The position numbers were made by a program, and so were the translations under genes. A stretch of DNA of 64,000 nt. It comes from Microglena sp. YARC. Taxonomy: Eukaryota; Chlorophyta; Chlorophyceae; Chlamydomonadales; Chlamydomonadaceae. The stretch's first letter is position 1. The number at the start of each line of letters is the position of its first letter. Below are positions 43,549 through 53,949 of the stretch, one piece after another. The DNA is taken from assembly GCA_022414725.1 (NCBI GenBank), contig CM039466.1:40413987-40477986 (forward strand), in the 5' to 3' direction. The notes under the pieces are model-generated. The model was not told the DNA's origin and made no database searches. It saw only the letters and a program-made list of their open reading frames with translations.

Positions 43549-43767
43549 GTCTGACTCCCCCTGCTCAAATTGAGACGATCCAACTAGTGGATGCTCCAGT
43601 AGACAGTGACGCTAACCAGCAGCTAGGACAGCAAGCACAGTCTCAAGTTCCAGGTCAAGCACAAGAGCTGAAAGCGTCGCAAGGGAAAGATATGATTCCA
43701 GGGTACAGCAGCCCGATGGGAGATTTACGGAGGTCCGCTAGAGTCCAAGCACTCTTCACAGACAAAG
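43549..43767 (+). CDS. OPR gene exon 6 (low-complexity linker)
   Basis: CACTTAG acceptor and AAAG|GTAGGG donor; phase 1 to 1. It encodes GLTPPAQIETIQLVDAPVDS, a Gln-rich stretch (QQLGQQAQSQVPGQAQELK) and RRSARVQALFTDK. This appears to be a flexible linker between OPR blocks. Confidence 0.7.
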
Positions 43768-43796
43768 GTAGGGGGAAGTTACCTACCACCTACTGA

Positions 43797-43908
43797 CCTA
43801 AACCCTAAACCCACCTATACCCTAAACCCCTAGCCCCCAAACTACCTAAAACCTAAACCGTGGAATCAAAACCCAAACTACTAAACCCTAAACCCCCTAA
43901 AATAAAGT
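43797..43908. repeat. Degenerate telomere-type CCCTAAA tract
   Basis: CCTAAACCCTAAACCC, ATACCCTAAACCCC and TAAACCCTAAACCCCC with interruptions, inside OPR intron 6. Confidence 0.8.
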
Positions 43909-43949
43909 GGGGGCTAACTAAAGTGGGGGCTAACCTTTCCGCACCACAG

Positions 43950-44740
43950 ACAAAACTTCTGGATTTCTGGTGGGCCTTACCGACGAGGAGTTGGCCAGCT
44001 TGTGCAATACTGTTTCGTCCGCCTTTGTAGGAGCATCACGATCCAAGCTGCGCTTCATGCCAGATAGTGCGCTCGTCGATATGATGGCTTCCCTCCTTGC
44101 AATGAGCACGCAGCCTGACCATGGCTGGACCAATGCCCTCTTTGATGCTGCCCTTTCGAGATTGAGACCAGGCAACAGGTACGTTGGCAGACCTCCTCTG
44201 TGCGCCAGCCCCCCCGCCCAGGCCCTGCTGGCAGTGTGGTGCGCTAGAGTGGAAGATGCGCGAGCTGATGGTGTTGTTGGTTTTGGTGGTGAAGGCGAAG
44301 ACAAGGAGTCCAAGGAGGGGGGAACAGAGGGTGTGGTGGGAGAGACGGTCCTCACCTTAACCGTGAAAGCCCTGGAGGGTCCATCTTGGTGGCTAGAGCA
44401 ACGCCTCCGCCCATTCTCTGTTACGCAACTTTGCTCTCTGCTAACAACTCTGGCTGAGCTAGGCTGCACTCCCCCGCGTGCTTGGCTGGATGTTGTCGAG
44501 CAGGAAGTAGCCAGGAAGATTGATGCCAGTGCCAGCTGCCAGGTAGTGGCTGCTCTGGCCGAAGCCCTCTTGGCCCTGGGCCACAAGCCACACCCTGATT
44601 TCTGGAGCTGTGTGTGCCTCGCTACAGAATCGCGACTGGAGGAGTTGCAAGCAGATCAGCTCACGGCACTGATAGACATGCATGCAAAGCACTCCCCTAC
44701 AGCACCACCAAAGGAGTGGGCAGATGAAGCCCTCGAGTTG
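43950..44740 (+). CDS. OPR gene exon 7
   Basis: CCACAG acceptor (two bases complete Asp) and TTG|GTAAGA donor, phase 0 end. About 264 codons with at least four OPR-like units: DEELASLCNTVSSAFVGASR ... PDHGWTNALFDAALSRL; VTQLCSLLTTLAELGCTPPR then AWLDVVEQEVARKI; CQVVAALAEALLALGHKPHP then DFWSCVCLATESRL; LTALIDMHAKHSPTAPPKEW then ADEAL. An acidic Gly/Glu insertion (GGEGEDKESKEGG) sits near 44,290. This is the densest OPR block and the best support for the family call. Confidence 0.88.
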
Positions 44741-45150
44741 GTAAGACTTGCTTATTGAATGCAGTGGCATGGGTGGGAGTGGGTTGTAGCACTCACCTAC
44801 AGCATTACTAAGAAGTGGAAAGATGGAGCCCTCCAGTTGGTAAGACATGCTTATTGAATGCAGTGACATGGGTGGGAGTGGGTTGTAGCACTCACCTACA
44901 GCATTACTAAGAAGTGGAAAGATGGAGCCCTCCAGTTGGTAAGACATGCGTATTGAATGCCGTGATGTGGGTGGGAGGTCTTTGTAGCACTCGCCTACAG
45001 CACCACCTAAAGAGTGGACAGATGAAGCCCTCAAGTTGGTAAGACATCCTTGTTGAATGCCTTGATATGGGTGGGACTGGTTTGTATCACTCGCATACAG
45101 CAGCACCAAATGAGTGGACACATGAAGCCCTGAAGTTGGTAAGACATTCT
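44690..45150 (+). repeat. Ladder of false copies of the exon-7 donor (~100-bp period)
   Basis: The exon end (CACTCCCCTACAGCACCACC, AAAGGAGTGGGCAGATGAAG, CCCTCGAGTTG|GTAAGAC) is repeated at about 44,838, 44,937, 45,037 and 45,137, each time with GTAAGACAT.C after GTTG. Spacers are GAATGC.GTGA.GTGGGTGGGA. Four false donors follow the true one. Confidence 0.9.
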
Positions 45151-45241
45151 TATTGAATGCCGTGTGTGATGTGGGCAGGAGTGGGATGTGGCTATTGCTC
45201 GCAGCAGTGGATCAGGATATGTATGTATTTGTGTGTATGTT

Positions 45242-45375
45242 ACAGTCCAGGGGTAGGCCAAGTAGGCTAAAAGCACTTGCTCGACCGTGATAGGAAGGGC
45301 CTAAAAGAAAAAGCATTGATCAACTGAACCCTAAACAATTGTTTTACCAACAGGGGCCCTGATTTCGTGCTACAG
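45242..45375 (+). repeat. Dispersed 'CAGTCCAGGGGTAGGCC...GGGGCCCTGA' repeat (plus)
   Basis: TACAGTCCAGGGGTAGGCCA to CAACAGGGGCCCTGATTTCG followed by TGCTACAGTGATCA. Confidence 0.8.
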
Positions 45376-45713
45376 TGATCATTGAATTCTCCATAAAGAG
45401 ATGCATGTTAGCTAAGCCATGATCAGATTTGATGGCCTGAGCTTTCAAAGATATGGTGTTGCTCCCAATTTACATGGTTTACCATCACCAAACAAAACAA
45501 TGGATGCGACATGATGCATTCCTCGGCCAAACTGGTGTACCTCGGCGGTACTGGTGTACTTTAGCCAAAGTGGTGTACGTCAATGTGTTTCATCAGAACC
45601 GAAGACAAGCGTGCCTACCAATTGATTTATGATGTATGGATTCACAAGTCACCAGATCGATTTCTTTGGATTAAATTGTAAACCCAAGTTCTTGCACCAG
45701 TGTCCAGCTAAAG

Positions 45714-45846
45714 CAGGGCAGCGCGCTTTTGCGCACGCGTTTTGAGCCCCACTGCGCGTTTCGCGCAGTTTTGTCAACCCCCTTTTTGCACAAAAAAGCG
45801 CTGACCAATTTGACGTTTGCGCGCTTTAAGCACTGATCAATTCGAA
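45714..45846. mobile_element. hAT-type MITE, family 1, copy 5 (truncated)
   Basis: Left end CAGGGCAGCGCGCTTTTGCG, body with TTTGAGCCCCACTGCGCG, CAAAAAAGCGCTGACCAATT and GCGCGCTTTAAGCACTGATC. The right terminus is missing: the sequence changes at ~45,846 into the reverse 'GGGGTTCAGTTCATCGGTGC' repeat. No target duplication can be seen. Confidence 0.75.
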
Positions 45847-45847
45847 T

Positions 45848-46046
45848 TGTTTGGGGTTCAGTTCATCGGTGCTTTTTCGTTTTAGCCCCTCTTGTCACGG
45901 TTGGGCAAGTCCTGGCTGGGCAAGTCCTGGCTGGGCAAGTCCTGGCTGGGCAAGTCCTGGCTGGGCAAGTCCTGGCTGGGCAAGTCCTGGCTGGGCAAGT
46001 CCTGGCTGGGCAAGTCCCTAGCATATTTGGCCGACCCCTGGACTGT
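45848..46046 (-). repeat. Dispersed repeat (minus) carrying a 15-bp minisatellite
   Basis: Reverse copy of the 45,242 family in which GGTTGGGCAAGTCCTGG has expanded to about eight CTGGGCAAGTCCTGG units (45,900-46,017). Confidence 0.85.
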
Positions 46047-46139
46047 AGCAACATCCTAAAATACAATGGCAACTCAATCTTGACTCATCCTGTCTAATTC
46101 TTTGCCTGTCTCCCATATTTAGCTCCCAGCATCGTGATA

Positions 46140-47035
46140 TATTTTCACAGTTCACCAAGCTCTAACAATTCACCATGCTATAACAATTCTTCACCAATTC
46201 ACCATTCTTCACTAATTCACCATTCTTCACTAATTCACCGTTATTCAAAATTCACCATTCTTCACTAATTCACCATTCTTCACTAATTCACCATTCTTCA
46301 CTAATTCACCATTCTTCACTAATTCACCATTCTTCACCAATTCACCATTCTTCACTAATTCACCATTCTTTACTAATTCACCATTCTTTACTAATTCACC
46401 ATTCTTCACTAATTCACTATTCTTCACTAATTCACCATTCTTCACCAATTCTCCATTCTTCACAAATTCACCATTCTTCACCAATTCACCATTCTTCACC
46501 AATTCACCATTCTTCACCAATTCACCATTCTTCACCAATTCACCATTCTTCACCAATTCACCATTCTTCACCAATTCACCATTCTTCACCAATTCACCAT
46601 TCTTCACTAATTCACCATTCTTCACTAATTCACCATTCTTCACTAATTCACCATTCTTCACTAATTCACAATTCTTCACTAATTCACAATTCTTCACTAA
46701 TTCACCATTTTTCACTAATTCACTATTCTTCACTAATTCACCATTCTTCACTAATTCACCATTCTTCACTAATTCACAATTCTTCACTAATTCACAATTC
46801 TTCACTAATTCACCATTTTTCACTAATTCACCATTCTTCACTAATTCACCATTCTTCACTAATTCACTATTCCTCACTAACTCACCATTCTTCACTAATT
46901 CACTATTCTTCACTAATTCACTATTCTTCGCATTCACCATTTTTCACAATTCACCATTCTTCACATCTACAATTCTTCACTAATTCACCATTCTTCACAA
47001 CTTACCATTATTCACATTCACAATTCACCATGCCT
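46140..47035. repeat. 18-bp satellite, about 45 copies
   Basis: Unit TTCACTAATTCACCATTC with C/T and A/C variants. Blocks of identical variants (e.g. TTCACCAATTCACCATTC at 46,480-46,610) suggest local spreading. The long minus-strand frame (ELVKNG repeats) is a by-product. Confidence 0.95.
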
Positions 47036-47391
47036 CGCAATTCTGGATGTGAAGGTATCGCTGGCTCTACGTGGGTACTTGAACAGGCATATGATCGTCC
47101 TCATGCTCTCTAACAATTCACCATGCTATCACAATTCTGGCTGTGAAGGTATTGCTGCCTCTACGCGGGTACTTGAACAGGCATATGATCCTCCGTGTGC
47201 TCTCTAACAATTCACTGTGCTATCACAATTCTGGCTGTGAAGATATCGCGGGCTCCACGTGGGTACTTGAATTGGCATATGATCATCTGTGTGCTCTCTA
47301 ACAATTCACCATTCTTCACATTCACAATTCTTCACAATTCACCATTCTTCACGTTCATAATTCACCATGCTTCACAATTACCGCTGTGAAG
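47036..47391 (+). repeat. Copies of the exon-8 5' end
   Basis: CTGGATGTGAAGGTATCGCTGG, CTCTACGTGGGTACTTGAAC, AGGCATATGATC recurs at about 47,043, 47,140 and 47,229 before the true segment at 47,381. The frame corresponding to exon 8 stays open in each (e.g. VSLALRGYLNRHMIVLMLS). Confidence 0.85.
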
Positions 47392-47533
47392 GTATCGCTG
47401 GCTCAACGCGGTTACTTGAACAGGCATCTGATCGTCCTAATTTGGTCCGCTTTGGCAACATGGCGAGATTCATATATCCCGAGCAAGATCACATACGAGT
47501 CCCTTCTTGACGCCACGTACTACTTCATGGGAG
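47392..47533 (+). CDS. OPR gene exon 8
   Basis: The frame VSLAQRGYLNRHLIVLIWSA, LATWRDSYIPSKITYESLLD, ATYYFMGG ends at GGAG|GTGAGT (phase 1), exactly what exon 9 requires. The start is set at the AAG|GTA after CTGTG because it gives phase 0 to match exon 7, but AAG is a poor acceptor, so this boundary is uncertain. Downstream partial copies differ mainly at silent positions, which supports the frame. Confidence 0.65.
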
Positions 47534-48475
47534 GTGAGTTTAGCCACAATTCATGCTAAATGCATTCAAATGTATTTGAATTTGGTGTTCTTTACGTTGT
47601 GTTGGCAACATGACGAGATTCCTATATTCCGAGCAAGATCACATACGAGTCTCTTCTTGACGCTACTTACTACTTCATGGGAGGTGAGTTTAGCCACATG
47701 TCCTGCTGATTTTTTTGCTTTATTTGTATATGAAGTTCTTTGCATTGCTTTGGCAACATGGCGAGATTCATACATTCCTAGCAAGATCACATACGAGTCT
47801 CTTCATGACGCCACTAACTACTTTATGGGCGGTGAGTTTAACCTCAATGCCTGCTAAATGCATTCACATGTATTTGAATGGGATGTTCTTTACGTTGTGT
47901 TGGCAACATGACGAGATTCCTATATACCGAGCAAGATCACATACGCGTCTCTCCTTGACGTAACCTACTACTTTATGGGTGGTGAGTTTAGCCACAAGTC
48001 CTGCTGAATGTTCTTACATATTTTAATAGGACGTTCTTTGCGTTGCTTTGGCAGCATGGTGAGCTTCATATATTATGAGCAAGATCACATACGAGTCTCT
48101 TCTTGACGCCACTTCCTACTTTATGGGAGGTGAGTTTAGCCACAAGCCCTGCTGAATGCATTCACACGTATTTTAATATATTCAAATGGAAGATTGTACA
48201 AGAGTCTCTTGTTGACGCCACTTACTGCATCATGGGCGGTGACTGTAAGCACAATCCATGCATGCATTCACTTGTAAGATCTTAATGCATTCAAATGTAA
48301 GATTGCATACGAGTTTTTTGTTGACGCCACTTACTGCATCATGGGCGGTGACTGTAAGCACAATCCATGCATGCATTCACTTGTAAGATCTTAATGCATT
48401 CAAATGTAAGATTGCATACGAGTTTTTTGTTGGCACCACTCACTACTTTTTGGATGGTGAGTTTAGCCAACATTC
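47534..48475 (+). repeat. Seven partial copies of the exon-8 3' end with donors
   Basis: GAGCAAGATCACATACGAGT, CTCTTCTTGACGCCACTTAC, TACTTTATGGG..GTGAGTTTA recurs about every 150 bp, with donors near 47,684, 47,832, 47,984 and 48,130. Two copies with GTGACT follow (48,237 and 48,350), then a divergent one (48,457). Translations keep ITYESLLDATYYFMGG with few changes in the first five copies. Confidence 0.9.
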
Positions 48476-48758
48476 CTGTATCATCTTCTAGACAACTCCC
48501 TTCTCCTGTCATTGGTCGACCAATAGTATGTTATAGCCATTCAGCCGATGATTTGGGTTCAAGATTTCTGAAGAACCCGGACTTTGTACATGAAATCGAG
48601 AATTTGGCCTGGGAATCTGAGAATTCTCGCGAGGATTCTCGATCATTGGCCTGAGATTCTGAGAACCAAGTCCGAAGTACAAAGTGTGCTTCCCGAATCA
48701 TCCCCTGAATTGCTATAACATCCGTCACTAAGTTCCTCGGCGAGGGAGTCTGTTACAA

Positions 48759-48807
48759 TGGTGGTGGTGGTGGTGGTGGTGGTGGTGGTGGTGGTGGTGG
48801 TGGTGGG
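48759..48807. repeat. (GTG)n microsatellite
   Basis: About 15 GTG units. Confidence 0.95.
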
Positions 48808-48894
48808 GGGCTTATCTGAAGTCATGACTGTGTTGTGTGATTCAAGCATGGCCATGCTACCTGGATTGTGGTGTTTAAATAAATACATGTTTCG

Positions 48895-49105
48895 CCTTTT
48901 GTCGAGGTGTGATGTTCAGGGCCAGCTCGTTCGCTTGCGCTGGGACCAACCGTTTGACCGCCCGACCAACCATTTGACCGAGACGAAGCCCGACTCGTCA
49001 GCCAACGGTCTCGTAACTAGCTCGCTTCCGTTGCCGCCTGTCGCTCCGTCGCGAACACTCTTCGCCAATATTTAGCGTCGCATGCGACGCTGCATAGAAC
49101 TTGAT
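48895..49105 (+). repeat. Divergent ~210-bp repeat copy
   Basis: CGTTCGCTTGCGCTGGGACC ... CGTAACTAGCTCGCTTCCG ... GCGTCGCATGCGACGCTGCA, TAGAACTTG. The 3' half matches the GGCGGAGCCCCC family; the 5' half resembles 23,200-23,250. Confidence 0.7.
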
Positions 49106-49156
49106 GGGCGATGCGTAGCAGCTTTCACCCAGCTCCATTAGCCAGCGACTGTGTCA

Positions 49157-50333
49157 AGTGAATGACAGTTATGGGGGGGAAGAAAAGAAAACATTGTCTT
49201 TACGTAGCCCCATTGTGCTCCTAGTAGCTTTGGGGGGTCTATAAAGGAGTATAATGTAGCACCCTCAAAACACGAAGGTACACATTTTAGCTTGTGATGT
49301 ATAGAGCAGCTATTATGTAGCTCCATTAGCCAGCGACTGCTTCAAGCCTAAAGCTTGAAGCTGGATTGGAATCCCTGTCATATCAGCTTTCAGACGCTCT
49401 AGCTAGCTCCAGGTTTGGCTCAAGGACAGGGAAAGGGAGCTGCCTAGAAGATGCCACACGTAGCCCAAAAAGGAAACAATGTTAGGCGTGGGATGCCGCT
49501 TTCAGGCGCTCTAGCTAGCTCCAGCTTTGGATCAAGGACAGGGAAAGGAAGCTGCCTAGAAGATGCCACACGTAGCCCCAAAAAGGAGACAGTGTCAAGC
49601 CTGGGATGCCGAGTCTCTTGATTGTGAAACAAATGGCACTCCTGTTTTCAGCTGTCTGTGCCGTAAGATTGTAGATTGACTAAGCCAAATAGAAATACAT
49701 AGATTGTCTCCTGGTCAAACAGACTGAGCCAAATAGATATACATAGACTGTTTCCTGGTCAAACAATTGAATCCTAATCCCTGACCATGGTTTTCTTTTT
49801 GGGCTACGCATGGCATCTTCTAGGCAGCTCCCTTTCCCTGTCCTTGAGTCAAACCTAGAACTAGCTAGTGTGTCTGAAAGCTGATATGACAAGGATTTCA
49901 AAGCAGCCTTGTCATATCAGGGAGCTTGTCTGCCGTGGTCAACAGGGGAAGTGGTGAATGTTCGTTTGGTCGTGGGTTGGTATCTCCCACCAACCCTAAG
50001 TGCGCCTACTTTGCATATTGTAGGAGTGGCACCACCATTCGAACTGAATCCTCCGTGTCGCTGGTTTGTATCGGGAGACCTACCTCCTTGGGTGAAAATT
50101 CTTTCACAACTTAAAAAAAAAGAAGGCGCAAGCTAAGTGCTTGGTCGCTGGCGAATGTGGATGAAAGCTGCTCTATATATCACAAGCTAAATTGTGCACC
50201 TTATTTTTTTGAGGGTGCTACATTAGAGTCTCTTGAGGACTCCTTTATAGCCCCTGAAAGCTACTAGGAGCACAATGGGGTTACGTAAAGACAATGTTTT
50301 CTTTTCTTCCCCCCAAAACTGTCATTGACTTGA
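49157..50333. mobile_element. Candidate foldback element with ~160-bp inverted arms
   Basis: Left arm (49,157-49,318): GAATGACAGTTATGGGGGGA ... AAAACATTGTCTTTACGTAG ... CACATTTTAGCTTGTGAT. The right arm (50,167-50,333) is its inverse. Inside, a second inverted pair exists: CTCTAGCTAGCTCCAGGTTT...GGGAGCTGCCTAGAAG near 49,400-49,460 versus 49,820-49,870. The right half has acquired the 'GGTCGTGGGTTGGTATCTC' repeat (49,943-50,125). No transposase. It lies in OPR intron 8. No target duplication was identified. Confidence 0.55.
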
Positions 50334-50408
50334 CTTGACTTGACTTGACTTGACTTGACTTAATTTGAGTTAACTTGACTTAACTTGACTTGACTTGACT
50401 TAACTTGA
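50334..50408. repeat. (ACTTG)n pentanucleotide repeat
   Basis: About 14 TTGACT-type units directly before the exon-9 acceptor. Confidence 0.9.
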
Positions 50409-50416
50409 CCTCACAG

Positions 50417-50606
50417 GTTGCGATCCTGCATGGCTGTGTGCTGTGCTGTCCTCAGTAAGCAGAGTGAGTGCGCGTCAACGTCCGCCAGACTTCAAGTGGC
50501 TGGATCGTACAGCTTTTGAAGCATCCATGCAGATTGACGAGTACAGCAGCAAACAGCTGTTGGCTGTGCTGTTAGCGCTAACCAACCTCAACCACCGGCC
50601 TGAAAG
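50417..50606 (+). CDS. OPR gene exon 9
   Basis: CTCACAG acceptor (two bases complete Gly with exon 8) and AAAG|GTGGGT donor, phase 2. It encodes CDPAWLCAVLSSVSRVSARQ, RPPDFKWLDRTAFEASMQID, EYSSKQLLAVLLALTNLNHR. The unit contains the clear OPR order: helix, PPDFKW, helix, then QLLAVLLALTNLNHRP leading into the next W motif. Confidence 0.88.
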
Positions 50607-51130
50607 GTGGGTGCATGCATGCATGTGTAAGTGTGATACTGTGTGTAAATCCCTGTAGCAAATCCTTTTAGTAGCTTGATCGTGCAGCCTTTGGTGCATC
50701 CATGCGGATTGAGGAGTATAGCAGCCCACAGCTTTTGGTTGTGTTGTTAGCGCTAACCAACCTCAACCACCGGCCTGAAAGGTGGGTGCATGCACGCATG
50801 CGTATGTTTGAGACTGTGTGTAAATCATGGTACCAAATCCTTTTAGTGGCTTGATCAAGCAGCCTTTGAAGCATCCATGCGGATTGACGAGTACAGCATT
50901 AAACAGCTGTTGGCCGTTTTCTTAGGGCTAACTAACCTCAACCACCGGCCTGAAAGGTGGGTGCGTACATGCATGCATGTGGAAGTGTGAGACTGTGTGT
51001 AAATCCCGGTAGCAAATCCTTCAAGTGGCTTGCTCGTGCAGCCTTTGAAGCATCCATGTGGATTAACGAGTACAGCAGTAAACAGCTGTTGGCTGTGCTG
51101 TTAGCGCTAACCAACCTATAAGCGCTAACC
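50607..51130 (+). repeat. Three partial copies of exon 9 (176-bp period)
   Basis: Copies of the 3' two-thirds of exon 9 begin after CCTTTTAG|T.GCTTGATC at about 50,672 and 50,848, and after CCTTCAAGTGGCTTGCTCG at 51,018. The first two end in CCTGAAAG|GTGGGT; the last breaks off after CTAACCAACC. Several carry in-frame changes (e.g. TAGCTTGATCG). Confidence 0.9.
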
Positions 51131-51184
51131 AACAAATCACTTTCGCAAAACTTATTACCAGGAAAATGTAAACTCGAACAAAAT

Positions 51185-51611
51185 TAATGTCTCAAGGACT
51201 GGCAGCAATTGGTTCTGATCGGATGTGACCATCGGTTCCGCGGAAGGTTAGAGTGTATCTCAAAAATAAGGAATACAACCTCCAGCACAACACTGGGTAC
51301 ATCTAAATATATACAATATGACAGGAGCCTAGTTATCTTCTAAAGACATCATGTTCGTGTCGCAGTTATCTTCTAAAAACCTCATGCCTGTGTCGCATTT
51401 ATCTTCTGAAAACATCATGTCCGTGTCGCAGGGACTGGCAGCGATTGGTTCTGCGGAAGCTACGAGTGCGTCTCCAAAATATGGAATACAACCTGCAGCA
51501 CACCATTAGGTACATCTGAATATACAATGTATGACAGGAGCCTAGTTATCTTCTAAAGACATCATGTCCATGTTGCAGTTATCTTCTAAAAACATCATGT
51601 TCGTGTCGCAG
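51185..51611 (+). repeat. Two partial copies of exon 10 with CTTCTAAA repeats
   Basis: GGACTGGCAGC.ATTGGTTCTG occurs at 51,197 and 51,431. It is followed by AATACAACCT.CAGCAC and TTATCTTCTAAA.ACATCATGT.CGTGTCGCA spacer. The second copy preserves the exon up to QHTI before diverging. Confidence 0.85.
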
Positions 51612-51770
51612 GGACTGGCAGCGATTGGTTCTGCGGAAGCTTCGAGTGCATCTCAAAAATATGGAATACAACCTGCAGCACATCACGTACATGCTTGGAG
51701 CATTAAGCCAACTGCGTATCAGTCCGAGTAGCTTGTGGATGGAGACTGTATTGGATGCAACATCAAAGAA
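51612..51770 (+). CDS. OPR gene exon 10
   Basis: GTCGCAG acceptor (one base completes Arg) and AAGAA|GTAGGT donor, phase 2. DWQRLVLRKLRVHLKNMEYN, LQHITYMLGALSQLRISPSS, LWMETVLDATSK forms two helix halves with RP-x-DW at the exon 9/10 join and SPSSLW at the end, both in OPR register. Confidence 0.88.
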
Positions 51771-52000
51771 GTAGGTGTTATTCAGAAGGACGTTGGGATT
51801 TGTTTTCTTCTAATACCTATGAAGGAAGTGTCTTGTTATGTGCCCCCCGCTCACCCACCCCCTACCCACCCACCCCACCCCGGAAGTGCCCATATCTCCT
51901 TTAGCAATTATAATTATGGGGTCAAAGTAGGGTGTATAGTGATCCTCTCGACGAGCTCTATAAATTTGTGGTCTAACATGTGGATTTGAGCCCTCAGGAC

Positions 52001-52205
52001 CCCCCAGGACCCCCCTGCCTTTGATGCAGCATCAAAGAAGTGGGAATTCTTTTTGCTTAACCCCCCGGGACTCCCTAGGGCCCCCCGGTCTTGGATGCAG
52101 CATCAAAGAAAGTGGGTGTTGTTTTTTGCTGAAGCTCCCCTAGGACCCCCCAGGACCCCTGTCTTGCTTGCAGCATCAAAGAAGTGGGTGTTGTTTTTAT
52201 ACACA
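52001..52205 (+). repeat. Three false copies of the exon-10 donor
   Basis: GATGCAGCATCAAAGAA|GTGGG occurs at about 52,041, 52,114 and 52,189, each preceded by CCCCCCAGGACCCCC-like tracts. Confidence 0.85.
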
Positions 52206-52439
52206 GGGGGGAGAACCAGTAAACAGCACACTGAACTGTTAGTAGACGGTGCTATTTTTCTATACAGGGGGGGAAGCAGGAAAACGGCAAACTAGGATGT
52301 CAGTATGGGGCGTTATGTTTCTATACAGGGGGAGAAACAGGAAAACAGCATACTGAGCTGGGGTGGTACACTGTTAGTAAAAGAAACAATGTACATCGTG
52401 TTGCTTTTGCCACAACCCCCAGGTGAGGGGTAGTCAGAT

Positions 52440-52790
52440 GAGCCTCAAACTTGGACATGGCGCACTAGCTAGCATCAGGTTTGTCCCAAGGAAAGGGGAA
52501 AGGATCTGCATATAAGTTGCTACTCGTAGCACCAAAATGATACAGTGTTGCAAATTGTGTTGCTTTTGCCTCAACGGCCAAGTGAGGGGTGGTCAGATCA
52601 GCCTAAAACTTGGCCATGGCGCACTAGCTAGCATCAGATTTGTCCCGAGGAAAGGGGAAGGGAGCTGCATAAAAGCTGCTACTCGTAGCCCCAAAAAGAA
52701 ACAGTGGCGCACATTGTATTGCTTTTGCCTCAACCTCCAAGTGAGGGGTAGTCGGATCAGCCAAAAACTTGGCCAGGAATATTACTTTTC
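52440..52790 (+). repeat. ~135-bp tandem repeat, 2.5 copies
   Basis: CAAGTGAGGGGTGGTCAGAT ... GCACTAGCTAGCATCAGATT ... GGGAGCTGCATAAAAGCTGC ... GTAGCCCCAAAAAGAAACAG. Related to the 49,400-49,560 repeat. Confidence 0.8.
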
Positions 52791-53005
52791 ACTGGTTTGT
52801 TTACTCCGTGCAACGCGTCGCAAATTGAGCGACGCAGTGCTCCGGGAATCTCGCGGAGCAAGGAGCCCGGAGGGTTTAGGGGGGCATTTCTGACTAGTTC
52901 AGCTGGAGCCAAGCGTCGCCATTGTTTTCTTGTACGTGCGACACATTGCAAATTGAGTGACGCACTGCTCCCGAAACCTCGCGGAAATGCATTTCTGGCT
53001 AAAGG

Positions 53006-53295
53006 TAATGATAACGCCTGGTGGGGCGTGGTGTTAAGGGAGCCCGTCGTACGCGGGTGGGGAGCGGTCTCCTACCTCAACTGGACAAGCTACCATCGCG
53101 GTTGACGACGACCTGCAACGCTAAGAGCGACCGAATGGGGAATCGACCCACCGACTCTTCATCCTCGAAGTGATTTGGTCTACCACTAGACCAATGTATA
53201 TCACTGAAAAGGGCTATTTGAAGGTTGATGTCACTGCCTAAGACGGCGAGCAGCCTGAACAGGCTGGATCCATGTAACCAAGTTAAAGTTCATGT
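53006..53295 (-). mobile_element. tRNA-derived SINE, copy 7 (long form, minus)
   Basis: Minus-strand A-box TGGTCTAGTGG near 53,187-53,197 and B-box GGGTCGATTCC near 53,139-53,149, then the family body to CACCAGGCGTTATCATTACC. It shares its 100-bp upstream extension with copy 4. The head and body are the closest pair in the window. Confidence 0.82.
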
Positions 53296-53644
53296 CAGTC
53301 TAAACCCTTGGTGGCACTGGCTTTCTGGCTAATTCAGCTGGAGCCATGCGTCGCCATACAGCGAGGGAACGGCGGCGCGTCACACAAAACAATTACAGTG
53401 CAGGTATCTCAGTATCCCTTTTTTTTACGAGGGGGTAACCAGGAAAGGGCATGTCTGATCAAACCTAGCCCTTTGTGGCCAAGGAAGAAGACCAAGGAAG
53501 AAGACAGATGGTCTAGAACCAAAAGACCATACGTCCCAACCATTGCCCATCTTAGTATGAGGATAGTTATTCTGAGGATAGACCTCTCCCGGTTGTTGTG
53601 GGGTGAGCTTGTTCTGGGTCAACAATGGCCTGTCGATGGCTATG

Positions 53645-53935
53645 TAATGTATTGTAGTGTAGTGTAGTGTAATCTAGTGTAGTGTAGTGTAGTGTAGTGT
53701 AGTGTAGTGTAGTGTAGTGTAGCGTAGTGTAGCGTAGTGTAGCGTAGTGTAGCGTAGTGTAGTGTATTATATTGTATTGTAGTGTAGTGTAGTGTGTTGT
53801 ATTGTATTGTGTTGTGTTTTGTTGTTTCGTTTTGTGCTGTGTTGTGCTGTGTTGTATTGTATTGTGGTGTGTTGTTTTGTATTGTGGTGTAGTGTATTGA
53901 ATTGTACTGTATTGTGTTGTGTTGTATCGACCAAC
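53645..53935. repeat. (AGTGT)n / (TTGTA)n pentanucleotide array
   Basis: About 280 bp of TAGTG, GTAGC and TTGTATTGTG variants. Long Tyr/Thr/His frames on the minus strand are by-products. Confidence 0.95.
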
Positions 53936-53949
53936 ACCTCCTTTTCCAG

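Noticed and set aside
46245..46940. Minus-strand frame of 231 codons (ELVKNG repeats)
   Set aside because: It exists only because the 18-bp satellite is a multiple of three; no splice or start context and no homology expected.
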